From positions 6,357 to 70,356 of the forward strand of contig JBLWUP010000031.1 in NCBI GenBank assembly GCA_048268885.1: a DNA stretch of 64,000 bases. Direction: 5' to 3'. The notes under the pieces were generated by a model, which saw nothing but the letters and a program-made list of their open reading frames with translations, ran no database searches and was not told the DNA's origin. Made by a program: the position numbers and the translations under genes. The DNA is from Pelagibius sp048268885. GTDB lineage: Bacteria; Pseudomonadota; Alphaproteobacteria; Kiloniellales; Kiloniellaceae. Shown here piece by piece: positions 7,561 to 14,995 of the stretch (positions are counted from its first letter, which is position 1; each line of letters opens with the position of its first letter).

Positions 7561-8829
7561 CTAGCGTTCGTCTTGGGGGGCCGGGTGCAGGCGCGCGACG
7601 CCGTCGGGCGGCTCCTTGGCCGTCGCCTTGTCGATCAGGGCCGCCAGGCTCTTGCCCTTGACCCCGCTGCCCAGTTCGCCGGCCGCCGTGACGATGTCCT
7701 CGACGCCGTCCGGCCAGCCCTCGCCCGGCTCCAGCGTGAGCTCCAGGGCCCGCAGCAGGTCTTCCATGCTGGCCGCCGTCAGGTCGCGCGCCAGGAACCA
7801 GCGCCCGCCGCTGCGGTTGATGAACCCGTTGTCCTTCAGGGACTGCAACACCGAGGAAAGCTGATCCAGGCCGGCGGGCAGCCCGCGGGTCAGCGCCGTT
7901 TCCTTCAACACCGTGCCGCTGCGCGCCGCATTGCGCAGCCGGTAGAGCAGGGCCAGGGCCAGCGCCAGACGCTGGCCGGCGCCGCGACTGCCCTCGCCCA
8001 AACGGTCGACCAGGCGCCACTCCCGCGCCGCCGCGGCGATCTCCGCGCCGAACAACACCACCGCCCAGGAGAGGTACATCCAGATGAGGAAGATCGGCAC
8101 CGCCGCCATCGCGCCATAGATCGCCTCGTAGGAGGGGAACTGCTTCAGGTAGAAACCGAAGCTGGCCTTGAGGCCTTCGAAGAGCGCCGCCGCCACGGCA
8201 CCGCCGATGAGGGCGTGCAGGAAGGCGACGCTGCGCGCCGGCACCACCATGTAGAGCAGCGTGAAGCCGGCCGAGGTCAGGAGGAAGGGCAGCAGCCGGG
8301 TCAGGCCGATGGCGCGATCACCGTGCTCCAGAACCGTCGTGGCGAAGCCGTAGCTGGACAGCGACAATGAGGCGCCGAGGAAGATCGGGCCAATGGACAG
8401 CACCATCCAGTAGGCCATGATCCGCACCATCAGCGGACGCGGTTCGGTCACCCGCCAGATGGCATTGAAAGCCCCATTGATGGCCGAGAGCAGCAGCACG
8501 GCGGTGAGCAGCAGCGCGCCCATCCCGACTCCGGTCATGGAGCGGGCGTTCTCGACGAAGGTGGCGATCTGGTCGCTGACCTCCACACCAGCATTCGGCA
8601 CCAGGTTCTCGAACAGGAGAATCTGAGCCTGGATCCTCAGACCCTCGAAGGCCGGAAAGGCCGACAGCAGGCCGAAGCAGATCGCCAGCATGGGGACGAT
8701 GGCCAGGAGGGAGGCATAGCTCAACTGCGTGGCGCTGCGCAGGCACTGGTCACCCATGAAGCGATGCCCGCAATAGGCCGCAAAGCGCGCCAGATTCCGC
8801 AAAAACCCTGATAAATCCGGATTCTTCAT
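7561..8829 (-). CDS. YihY/BrkB-family inner-membrane protein
   Basis: A 422-residue protein. Residues 1-275 hold the BrkB domain with six hydrophobic segments, including the family pattern ATQLSYASLLAIVPMLAI near the first one and a long LLLTAVLLLSAINGAFNAIW segment. Residues 290-420 form a soluble tail resembling a winged-helix domain (LDQLSSVLQSLKDNGFINRSGGRWFLARDLTAASMEDLL). The family was once called RNase BN, but that activity belongs to another protein; the true role is unknown, probably an envelope transporter or scaffold. The ATG at 8829 is preferred over upstream residues lacking hydrophobic or conserved character. Confidence 0.85.
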   Translation of the reverse strand: MKNPDLSGFLRNLARFAAYCGHRFMGDQCLRSATQLSYASLLAIVPMLAICFGLLSAFPAFEGLRIQAQILLFENLVPNAGVEVSDQIATFVENARSMTGVGMGALLLTAVLLLSAINGAFNAIWRVTEPRPLMVRIMAYWMVLSIGPIFLGASLSLSSYGFATTVLEHGDRAIGLTRLLPFLLTSAGFTLLYMVVPARSVAFLHALIGGAVAAALFEGLKASFGFYLKQFPSYEAIYGAMAAVPIFLIWMYLSWAVVLFGAEIAAAAREWRLVDRLGEGSRGAGQRLALALALLYRLRNAARSGTVLKETALTRGLPAGLDQLSSVLQSLKDNGFINRSGGRWFLARDLTAASMEDLLRALELTLEPGEGWPDGVEDIVTAAGELGSGVKGKSLAALIDKATAKEPPDGVARLHPAPQDER

Positions 8830-8922
8830 GATGTTTTCCCGGGTCCGGCCACCTTCCCCCAAAAGAGCCTCATTCTACAGCAAGAATCGGCGGAAATGTG
8901 GGATTATTGCGAGGTCACGGCG

Positions 8923-8950
8923 TTGACCCGCGAGGCCTTTGGTGTAGGAT
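8923..8950 (+). promoter_or_regulatory. Sigma-70-like promoter of fabI
   Basis: TTGACC (8923-8928), 16-base spacer, TAGGAT (8945-8950), about 50 bases before the fabI ATG. It matches the housekeeping consensus at 5 of 6 and 4 of 6 positions and lies in the divergent yihY-fabI gap. Confidence 0.5.
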
Positions 8951-9001
8951 GCCGCACGTTTCGACACGCCTTTTTTATCTGATCTGCATCGAGGAACTGG
9001 A

Positions 9002-9841
9002 ATGACCGAGCCCCAACCGCTGATGGCCGGCAAACGCGGCCTTGTCATGGGCGTCGCCAATGACCGGTCCATTGCCTGGGGCATCGCCAAGGCCGCGCAC
9101 GAACAGGGGGCCGAACTGGCCTTCACCTACCAGGGGGAAGCCCTGGAGAAGCGTGTGCGCCCGCTGGCGGAGTCGGTCGGGGCCGACAACGTCATGCCCT
9201 GCGACGTCACCGACGACGCCTCCATCGATGCGGTCTTCAGCCAACTCGAAAAGTCCTGGGGCAAGCTCGACTTCCTGGTTCATGCCATCGCCTACGCGGA
9301 CAAGGAAGAGCTGAAGGGCAAGTACCTGGCGACCAGCCGCAACAACTTCCTGCGCTCGCTGGACATCTCCTGCTATTCGCTGACCGCGATCAGCCAGCGC
9401 GCCGTGCCCTTGATGAAGGACGGCGGCAGCATCCTGACACTGACCTACTACGGCGCCGAGCGGGTCATGCCGCACTACAACGTGATGGGCGTCGCCAAGG
9501 CGGCGCTGGAGGCCAGCGTGCGCTACCTGGCCGCCGACCTGGGCGACCAGGGCATTCGCGTCAACGCGATCTCCGCCGGGCCGATCAAGACCCTGGCGGC
9601 CTCGGGCATCGGCGACTTCCGCCATATCCTGAAGTGGAACGAGCTGAACTCGCCGCTGCGCCAGAACGTCAGCATCGCCCAGGTCGGCGGCTCCGGGCTT
9701 TACCTGCTCTCCGATCTTTCGGGCGGCGTCACCGGCGAGGTTCACCACGTCGATTCCGGCTACCACGTGGTCGGCATGATGTCCGTCGATGCCGCGCCGC
9801 AACTGGCCGAGCTGCTGAAGAACTTCACGCCTCAGTCCTGA
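9002..9841 (+). CDS. fabI: Enoyl-[acyl-carrier-protein] reductase (NADH), FabI
   Basis: It reduces trans-2-enoyl-ACP in the last step of each fatty-acid elongation cycle and is the target class of triclosan-like inhibitors. The 279-residue protein has the FabI nucleotide motif (GVANDRSIAWGIA, not the classical TGxxxGIG), the catalytic Tyr-x6-Lys as Y159 and K166 in YNVMGVAK, and the additional conserved Y149. The substrate-loop segment SAGPIKTLAASGI and the C-terminal HVDSGYHVVGM are intact. AGGAAC precedes the ATG. It is followed at 43 bases by aroC, as in several alphaproteobacteria, so one transcript is likely. Confidence 0.97.
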   Translation: MTEPQPLMAGKRGLVMGVANDRSIAWGIAKAAHEQGAELAFTYQGEALEKRVRPLAESVGADNVMPCDVTDDASIDAVFSQLEKSWGKLDFLVHAIAYADKEELKGKYLATSRNNFLRSLDISCYSLTAISQRAVPLMKDGGSILTLTYYGAERVMPHYNVMGVAKAALEASVRYLAADLGDQGIRVNAISAGPIKTLAASGIGDFRHILKWNELNSPLRQNVSIAQVGGSGLYLLSDLSGGVTGEVHHVDSGYHVVGMMSVDAAPQLAELLKNFTPQS

Positions 9842-9884
9842 GGCCTCTTAAAACCCCACTCTTCCGGTAAGGGGCGACCCGCCG

Positions 9885-10979
9885 ATGGCAGGCAACAGTT
9901 TCGGAGAGATCTTTCGCTTCACCACCTGGGGCGAAAGCCACGGTCCCGCCATCGGCTGCGTGGTCGACGGCGTGCCGTCGCGCATTCCGCTGACGTCCGA
10001 GGAACTGCAGCACTGGCTCGACAAGCGTAAGCCCGGCCAGTCGCGCTTCACCACCCAGCGCCGCGAGCCCGATGAAGTGAAGATCCTCTCCGGCGTCTTC
10101 GAAGGGGTGACCACCGGCACGCCGGTCTCCCTGGTCATCGAAAACCAGGACCAGCGCTCCAAGGACTACGGCGACATCGCCGACAAGTTCCGCCCGGGCC
10201 ACGCCGACTATACCTACTGGATGAAATACGGCCTGCGCGACTACCGCGGCGGCGGGCGCTCCTCGGCACGCGAGACCGCCATGCGCGTCGCCGCCGGCGG
10301 CATCGCCCGCAAGGTGCTCGACCACATCCTGCCGCAGCCGGTCGTCATCCGCGGCGCCCTGGTGCAGATGGGCCCGCACAAAATCGACCGCGGCAACTGG
10401 GACTGGGACCAGCTCGGCGAGAACCCCTTCTGGTGCCCTGACGCCAAGGCGGCCGCGGACTGGGAAGGCTTCCTCGACGGCATCCGCAAGGCGGGCTCCT
10501 CCACCGGCGCGGTCATCGAGGTGGTGGCCTCCGGCGTGCCGGCGGGCCTGGGCGAACCGGTCTACGACAAACTCGACGCCGACCTCGCCAAGGCGATGAT
10601 GTCGATCAACGCCGTGAAGGCCGTGGAGATCGGCGCCGGCCTGGAAGCGGCGGCTTTGAGCGGCGAGGAAAACGCCGACGAGATGCGCCTGGAAGGCAAC
10701 CGCGTCGCCTTCACCTCCAACAAGGCCGGCGGCATCCTGGGCGGTATCTCCAGCGGCCAGGACGTGGTGGTGCGCTTCGCCGTGAAGCCGACCTCCTCCA
10801 TCCTGACGCCGCGCAAGACCGTGGACCGCCACGGCCAGGAGACCGAGATCGTCACCAAGGGGCGCCACGACCCTTGCGTCGGCATCCGCGCGGTGCCCGT
10901 CGGCGAGGCCATGATGGCCATCGTCCTGGCCGACCACCTGCTGCGTCAGCGCGCGCTGGCCGGCGACCTCGAGGCATAG
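9885..10979 (+). CDS. aroC: Chorismate synthase
   Basis: A 364-residue FMN enzyme that converts 5-enolpyruvylshikimate 3-phosphate to chorismate, the branch point for aromatic amino acids, folate and quinones. All family signatures are visible: GESHGPAIGCVVDGVP near the N-terminus (His in the active site), the phosphate-binding stretch around RPGHADYTYWMKYG, DYRGGGRSSARETAMRVAAG, and the second catalytic His in KGRHDPCVGIRAVPV. Full length with no gaps. It overlaps nothing; the next gene starts 4 bases after its stop. Confidence 0.97.
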   Translation: MAGNSFGEIFRFTTWGESHGPAIGCVVDGVPSRIPLTSEELQHWLDKRKPGQSRFTTQRREPDEVKILSGVFEGVTTGTPVSLVIENQDQRSKDYGDIADKFRPGHADYTYWMKYGLRDYRGGGRSSARETAMRVAAGGIARKVLDHILPQPVVIRGALVQMGPHKIDRGNWDWDQLGENPFWCPDAKAAADWEGFLDGIRKAGSSTGAVIEVVASGVPAGLGEPVYDKLDADLAKAMMSINAVKAVEIGAGLEAAALSGEENADEMRLEGNRVAFTSNKAGGILGGISSGQDVVVRFAVKPTSSILTPRKTVDRHGQETEIVTKGRHDPCVGIRAVPVGEAMMAIVLADHLLRQRALAGDLEA

Positions 10980-10983
10980 GGCC

Positions 10984-12039
10984 ATGGCCGCCAAGTCCGC
11001 GCACCTGATCAACCTCTACAGCGACACCCAGACCCAGCCGTCGAAAGCCATGCGCCTCGCCATGGCCGAGGCCGAGGTAGGCGACGAGCAGCGCGGCGAG
11101 GATCCCAGCGTCAACCGGCTCTGCGAGATGACCGCCGAGTTGCTGGGCAAGGAGGCCGCGGTCTTCCTGCCTTCGGGCACCATGTGCAACCAGCTGGCCA
11201 TCCACATTCACTGCCGCCCGGGCGAGGAGATCATCGCCCACCGCTCGGCGCACATCCTGAACTTCGAGGGCGGCGGCACCGCCGCCTTCTCCGGCGCGCA
11301 GGTGCAGGGCCTGGACGGCCCCGGCGGGCGCTTCAGCGTGGAGGCCGCGCGCGCCGCGCTGCGCCCCAAGGACCGCTACCATCCGCAGACCCGCATGATC
11401 GCGGTGGAGCAGACCGCCAACATGGGCGGCGGCGCGATCTGGCCGCTGGGCGACATCGAGGCGCTGGGCGCCCTGGCGCAGCAGCAGGGCCTCGCCTACC
11501 ACATGGACGGCGCGCGCCTGCTGAACGCCGTGGTCGCTGCGGGCGTGTCGGCTGAGGACTTCGCCGCGCCCTTCGACAGCGTGTGGATCGACCTCTCCAA
11601 GGGCCTCGGCTGCCCGGTGGGCGCCGTGCTCGCGGGCTCGCAGGAGTTCATCGAAGAATCCTGGCGCCTGAAGCAGCGCACCGGCGGCGCGATGCGCCAG
11701 GCCGGCATCATCGCCGCCGCCGGCGTCTACGCCCTGCAGCACAACATCGACCGCCTGGCCGAAGACCACGCCAACGCGAAACTCTTCGCCGAGAGCCTGC
11801 GCAATCTGCCGGGCATCTGGGTCGACGTGGACGCGGTGGAGACCAACATCGTGTTCTTCGACATCGCCGGCAGCGGCCTCACCGCCGAGACCTTCTGCGC
11901 CGCCCTGAAGGACAGGGGCGTCGACCTGGGCGGCGCCGGCACGCGCATCCGTGCCGTCACCCATCTGGACGTCTCGCGCGACGATATCGAGACCGCCGCC
12001 GCCGCCATCCGCGACGTGCTGGCCGACGCGAAGGCGTAA
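10984..12039 (+). CDS. ltaE: Low-specificity L-threonine aldolase (PLP enzyme)
   Basis: A 351-residue fold-type-I PLP enzyme of the threonine aldolase/beta-eliminating lyase family, which splits L-threonine or allo-threonine to glycine and acetaldehyde. It has the N-terminal NLYSDTQTQPSKAMRLAM, GDEQRGEDPSVNRLC, FLPSGTMCNQLAIHIH, the cofactor-contact segment VEQTANMGGG, and the PLP lysine in WIDLSKGLGCPVGAVLAG. The start is 4 bases after aroC, suggesting cotranscription with aroC and fabI. A related beta-elimination role on other beta-hydroxy amino acids is possible. Confidence 0.9.
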   Translation: MAAKSAHLINLYSDTQTQPSKAMRLAMAEAEVGDEQRGEDPSVNRLCEMTAELLGKEAAVFLPSGTMCNQLAIHIHCRPGEEIIAHRSAHILNFEGGGTAAFSGAQVQGLDGPGGRFSVEAARAALRPKDRYHPQTRMIAVEQTANMGGGAIWPLGDIEALGALAQQQGLAYHMDGARLLNAVVAAGVSAEDFAAPFDSVWIDLSKGLGCPVGAVLAGSQEFIEESWRLKQRTGGAMRQAGIIAAAGVYALQHNIDRLAEDHANAKLFAESLRNLPGIWVDVDAVETNIVFFDIAGSGLTAETFCAALKDRGVDLGGAGTRIRAVTHLDVSRDDIETAAAAIRDVLADAKA

Positions 12040-12086
12040 ATCTCTGGTCAGGCGGCGCAGGCACCACCGTCACCACTAGCCTCGGC

Positions 12087-12190
12087 TGTCACCCTCGCAC
12101 TTGATGCGAGGGTCCATGGCGCCACTTGGTCCTGGCCCATCAATGGATCCCGGATCGCGCTCGCATCCGCTCGCTTGTCCGGGATGACAA
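12087..12190. repeat. Dispersed palindromic element, copy B
   Basis: It opens with TGTCACCC and a CCCTCGCA/TGCGAGGG hairpin and ends with AATGGATCCCGG to CCGGGATGACAA, matching the framework of the element at 455-576 with a different middle. It sits between the 3' ends of ltaE (plus strand) and the rlmD fragment (minus strand). Confidence 0.6.
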
Positions 12191-12217
12191 TCTGAGAATT
12201 TGCTTTCGGAAAAGGTT

Positions 12218-12391
12218 CTAGCGCTCAAACACCGCGACCGGCTCCAAATGCCCCAACCAGGGGAACTGGTCGATGGGCGTCGCCTCCTTCAGGCGGTAGC
12301 CGCCGTCGACCAGGGTGCGGGCGTCGCGCGCGAAGGTCGTCGGGTTGCAGGACACGGCGATGACCCTCGCTACGTCCGGCGCTGCGAACGT
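12218..12391 (-). pseudogene. Duplicated 3' end of the rlmD-type methyltransferase gene
   Basis: Reading the minus strand into the TAG at 12218-12220 gives about 56 in-frame codons that match residues 376-430 of the full methyltransferase encoded at 14996-16288, including the nucleophile motif VSCNPTTFARDA. Codons are uninterrupted, but there is no start and no 5' part. Bases 12256-12358 match 15034-15136 at 102 of 103 positions with no gap, while flanks are only about 69% (24/35, stop side) and 77% (23/30, gene side) identical. The tail reads HLEPVAVFER here against HLELVAVFTR in the full gene. It cannot be an active enzyme; it marks an old gene end displaced by insertion of the glycosyltransferase gene, or a partial duplication. 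Confidence 0.85.
12256..12358. repeat. 103-bp near-perfect direct repeat, left copy
   Basis: Identical to 15034-15136 except one base; same orientation, offset 2778 bases. It lies inside the rlmD 3' fragment. Confidence 0.9.
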
Positions 12392-14760
12392 CACGATGCG
12401 CCGTTTCTTGCCCTGCTTTCCAATGTTGTTTCGCGAAAGCTGTCGAAGAGCGTTTCGTAAGCTGCGACGAGCTTGGCTTTCTCAGTCTGCCAGTTGTACC
12501 GCGCGAGAACAGCCGCACGGCCGCGCGCGCCCATGGCCGTCGCCTCTTCCGGATGGGACAGGACATATTCGATCGCCCGCGCGATCGCGGCGCTGTCCAG
12601 GGGATCGACGAGCAGGCCGCAGTCCGCCGACCCGACGACGGCGCGCCAATGGGGAAAGTCGGACGCGATGACCGGCAGGCCCGCGGCCATGTATTCGTAG
12701 AGCTTGTTGGGACGTATGACCCGGTAGTTGTGCGTCGGGTGCAGCAGCACCAGACCGGCACGCGCCTGGCACAGCTCCTCGGCGAGACGCTCCTTGTTCA
12801 GCCATCCCAGATAGACGGTGCGCGTCATTCCCGGCATATCGTTCATGCGCTCCTGCAAGTCCGGTCGCAGACTGCCGCCAAGCCTCATTTCCGCCGCCGG
12901 CTGTAAAGCGACTTTTCCGATGGCTTCGATCATCGTGAAGAGGCCGCGCTGTTCGGTCAGGTCGCCATGGTGCAGGACTCGCCAGGGCCGCTCAGAGAGA
13001 TCCGGCGCCGGCCCGGCGGCGAGGTCCTCTACGATCGGGTAGTTGTGCAGCGTGATCGTGCGGCCGCCTTTGAACTGTGCCGCTACCGGCAGGTGCGCCG
13101 CGATGGTCAAGTCGGCCCAGCGTGCGAAAGCGCCCTCCATCACGCGCCAGAGGCGCGACAGCCAGGGCCGCAGGGCCCGAGGAATCCAATGACGGTCGAG
13201 AACCACCATCGGATAGGACTCGTGCACGTCGTAGATCACACGGCGTCCGGCGAGCTTCAGAACGAAGCCGAGCAGTATGAGGTCGGGATCATGCAGATGA
13301 TAGACATCGTAGCGGTGCCGCAGGCAATAACCGCAGAGCCAAGGCAGGCGGATCAGGAAGCGGCGCAACCGGGAAGCGGGCACGTCGTACTCAATATAGC
13401 GCGGACCATCCGGCAAAGTCGTTCCCTGGGTGCGTTCCAGCGCCAGCACTGTAACGTCATAGCCGGCCGCACTCAGCGCCACCGCCTCCTTCCGCGCGAT
13501 GCGCCCATCCGACGCCCGATGAGCCGAGGAAACATGCAGGACACGTTTACGACCACCGGCCGCACTCCCCGACTGGCGAACGCCAAGCGACGCCAAGGTC
13601 ATACCGAACATGGCCCAGAAGGGCCGATTGTCGTTCACGTCACCGCTGAAGAACGCGCACCCTAACCAGTAGGCAAATGCGGCAAAGAGAAAAAGGCAGT
13701 CGCTCGGCGCCATCTGACCGGCACCCGCGCCGCCACGCAACACGCGGCGGAAAACGGCTATCAAGGTCCAGACGACCGAAACCGCGAAAACGAAGGCAGC
13801 CGCCCAACCGGCCTCCGCCGCGATCTCGAGAACGATGTTGTGGGGATGCCGTAGCAAGATATCGTCGTTGTAAACCTGCACCCACTCGTCCAAGCGGCCC
13901 CAGCCGACGCCAAAGGGTGAATCGGCGATGAGCTCGGCCGTTTGCCGCCAGACGGCCCAGCGCGAAATCTCGGTGTCCCCCCAGTTGCCGGTCACCAGTC
14001 GGAGGAAGCGCTCAGCGATATCCGCCGAGGTCCAGTGGATGTACACGAAGGCCGCCGCAAGGCCAGCCATGCTAACGAGTACCGTGCCGCGACGTTGCAG
14101 TGGCGCCTGGGTAAGGCGGGTGGCAAGCGGCAGGACGACAACCAGCGTCGCCAGCAGGGCCACCAGGGGCCCTCTGGAACCGGAGGCCAGCAGGGCCAAG
14201 ACGGCCATGCCTGCCAGGGGCATGAAGATCAAAGCGCCGATCCGGCGCTGCCAGTACAGCAGGGATAAGATCAGAACGGCAAATCCGCTCGCCCGCGCGA
14301 GGAGGATGGGATTGGTATTGAAGACTCCCAGGCGCAAAGAAGTACCGTTCATGGCAAGTTCAATGGTGGCCAATGCGGACATCACCAACCCGACCAGCAC
14401 GACGCCAAATAGAAAGACCTTACGATCCTCCTCGTCCACCAAAAGCAAGAAGGGCGCGAAAGCGGAAACCGCCGTCAGAGAAAAGAATCGGAGTTCTTTT
14501 TGAACCTCATAGTCCGCAAAGTTCACGGGCCAGTGTAAGCCCATCCCCATGAGCAAAAAAATTGCGAACATAATCAGAGAGGTCGCCGGCAAGCGACGGC
14601 GGTTCCATAGCACTGCCAAGCAAAAACCAACGGAAACGGCCCAGAACAGAAGCGTCAGATCAACAGGTACAAAGCCCAACCAATCTGCCGCCTTGTAGTA
14701 GCCAGCAAGGACGAAAAGAACAAAGCAGCCCGCCGCAATGCGTGAGATCGAGTTCGTCAT
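12391..14760 (-). CDS. Fused O-antigen ligase/polymerase and GT4 glycosyltransferase
   Basis: A 789-residue protein in two parts. Residues 1-395 are a polytopic membrane domain of the O-antigen ligase (WaaL/Wzy-like) family: about ten hydrophobic segments, the SGSRGP motif near 193-198, and a periplasmic-loop signature PFGVGWG then HPHN near 305 and LEIAAEAGW. Residues 406-789 are a cytosolic GT-B glycosyltransferase of family 4: RVLHVSSAH start, HNYP, and the donor-binding LYEYMAAGLPVIASD near 687-701. The ATG at 14760 replaces a longer open frame whose first 21 residues look random. The fusion is one clean frame. It probably builds or caps a surface polysaccharide. Its stop lies at the edge of the rlmD fragment, and base composition is less GC-rich than neighbours, consistent with acquisition. 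Confidence 0.8.
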   Translation of the reverse strand: MTNSISRIAAGCFVLFVLAGYYKAADWLGFVPVDLTLLFWAVSVGFCLAVLWNRRRLPATSLIMFAIFLLMGMGLHWPVNFADYEVQKELRFFSLTAVSAFAPFLLLVDEEDRKVFLFGVVLVGLVMSALATIELAMNGTSLRLGVFNTNPILLARASGFAVLILSLLYWQRRIGALIFMPLAGMAVLALLASGSRGPLVALLATLVVVLPLATRLTQAPLQRRGTVLVSMAGLAAAFVYIHWTSADIAERFLRLVTGNWGDTEISRWAVWRQTAELIADSPFGVGWGRLDEWVQVYNDDILLRHPHNIVLEIAAEAGWAAAFVFAVSVVWTLIAVFRRVLRGGAGAGQMAPSDCLFLFAAFAYWLGCAFFSGDVNDNRPFWAMFGMTLASLGVRQSGSAAGGRKRVLHVSSAHRASDGRIARKEAVALSAAGYDVTVLALERTQGTTLPDGPRYIEYDVPASRLRRFLIRLPWLCGYCLRHRYDVYHLHDPDLILLGFVLKLAGRRVIYDVHESYPMVVLDRHWIPRALRPWLSRLWRVMEGAFARWADLTIAAHLPVAAQFKGGRTITLHNYPIVEDLAAGPAPDLSERPWRVLHHGDLTEQRGLFTMIEAIGKVALQPAAEMRLGGSLRPDLQERMNDMPGMTRTVYLGWLNKERLAEELCQARAGLVLLHPTHNYRVIRPNKLYEYMAAGLPVIASDFPHWRAVVGSADCGLLVDPLDSAAIARAIEYVLSHPEEATAMGARGRAAVLARYNWQTEKAKLVAAYETLFDSFRETTLESRARNGAS

Positions 14761-14968
14761 TATCTGACTGGCCCTCCCCCTACCGATGGATCGACCCGTC
14801 CCCCAAGAACCTGTTGGGTCCAATCGCGCTCACATCCCGAGGCAATGCAAGAAAAATACACGAACCGCGTATTACTGTAAATTGAATTACCAGATCAAAA
14901 ATGAGGTCTTTGGTTGCACAATCGTGCTCAGCCCGCGCCGGACAAGACTGACAAGTGCGGTGAACCTA

Positions 14969-14983
14969 AGGGGATTGTCCCCT
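14969..14983 (-). terminator. Stem-loop downstream of the rlmD-type gene
   Basis: AGGGGA, loop TTG, TCCCCT, 13 bases past the stop of the methyltransferase on the minus strand. No strong T run follows. The rest of the 235-base gap to the glycosyltransferase start (14761-14995) is AT-rich around 14850-14930 and shows no gene. Confidence 0.35.
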
Positions 14984-14995
14984 ACGGCGGCGCGC

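Noticed and set aside
12218..12391. The rlmD fragment as an independent small gene
   Set aside because: No start codon or ribosome site at its 5' edge, and the sequence is only the tail of a methyltransferase.
14761..14995. A tRNA or attachment site in the gap next to the duplicated gene end
   Set aside because: No cloverleaf, anticodon stem or short att-like direct repeat other than the 103-bp methyltransferase repeat was found.
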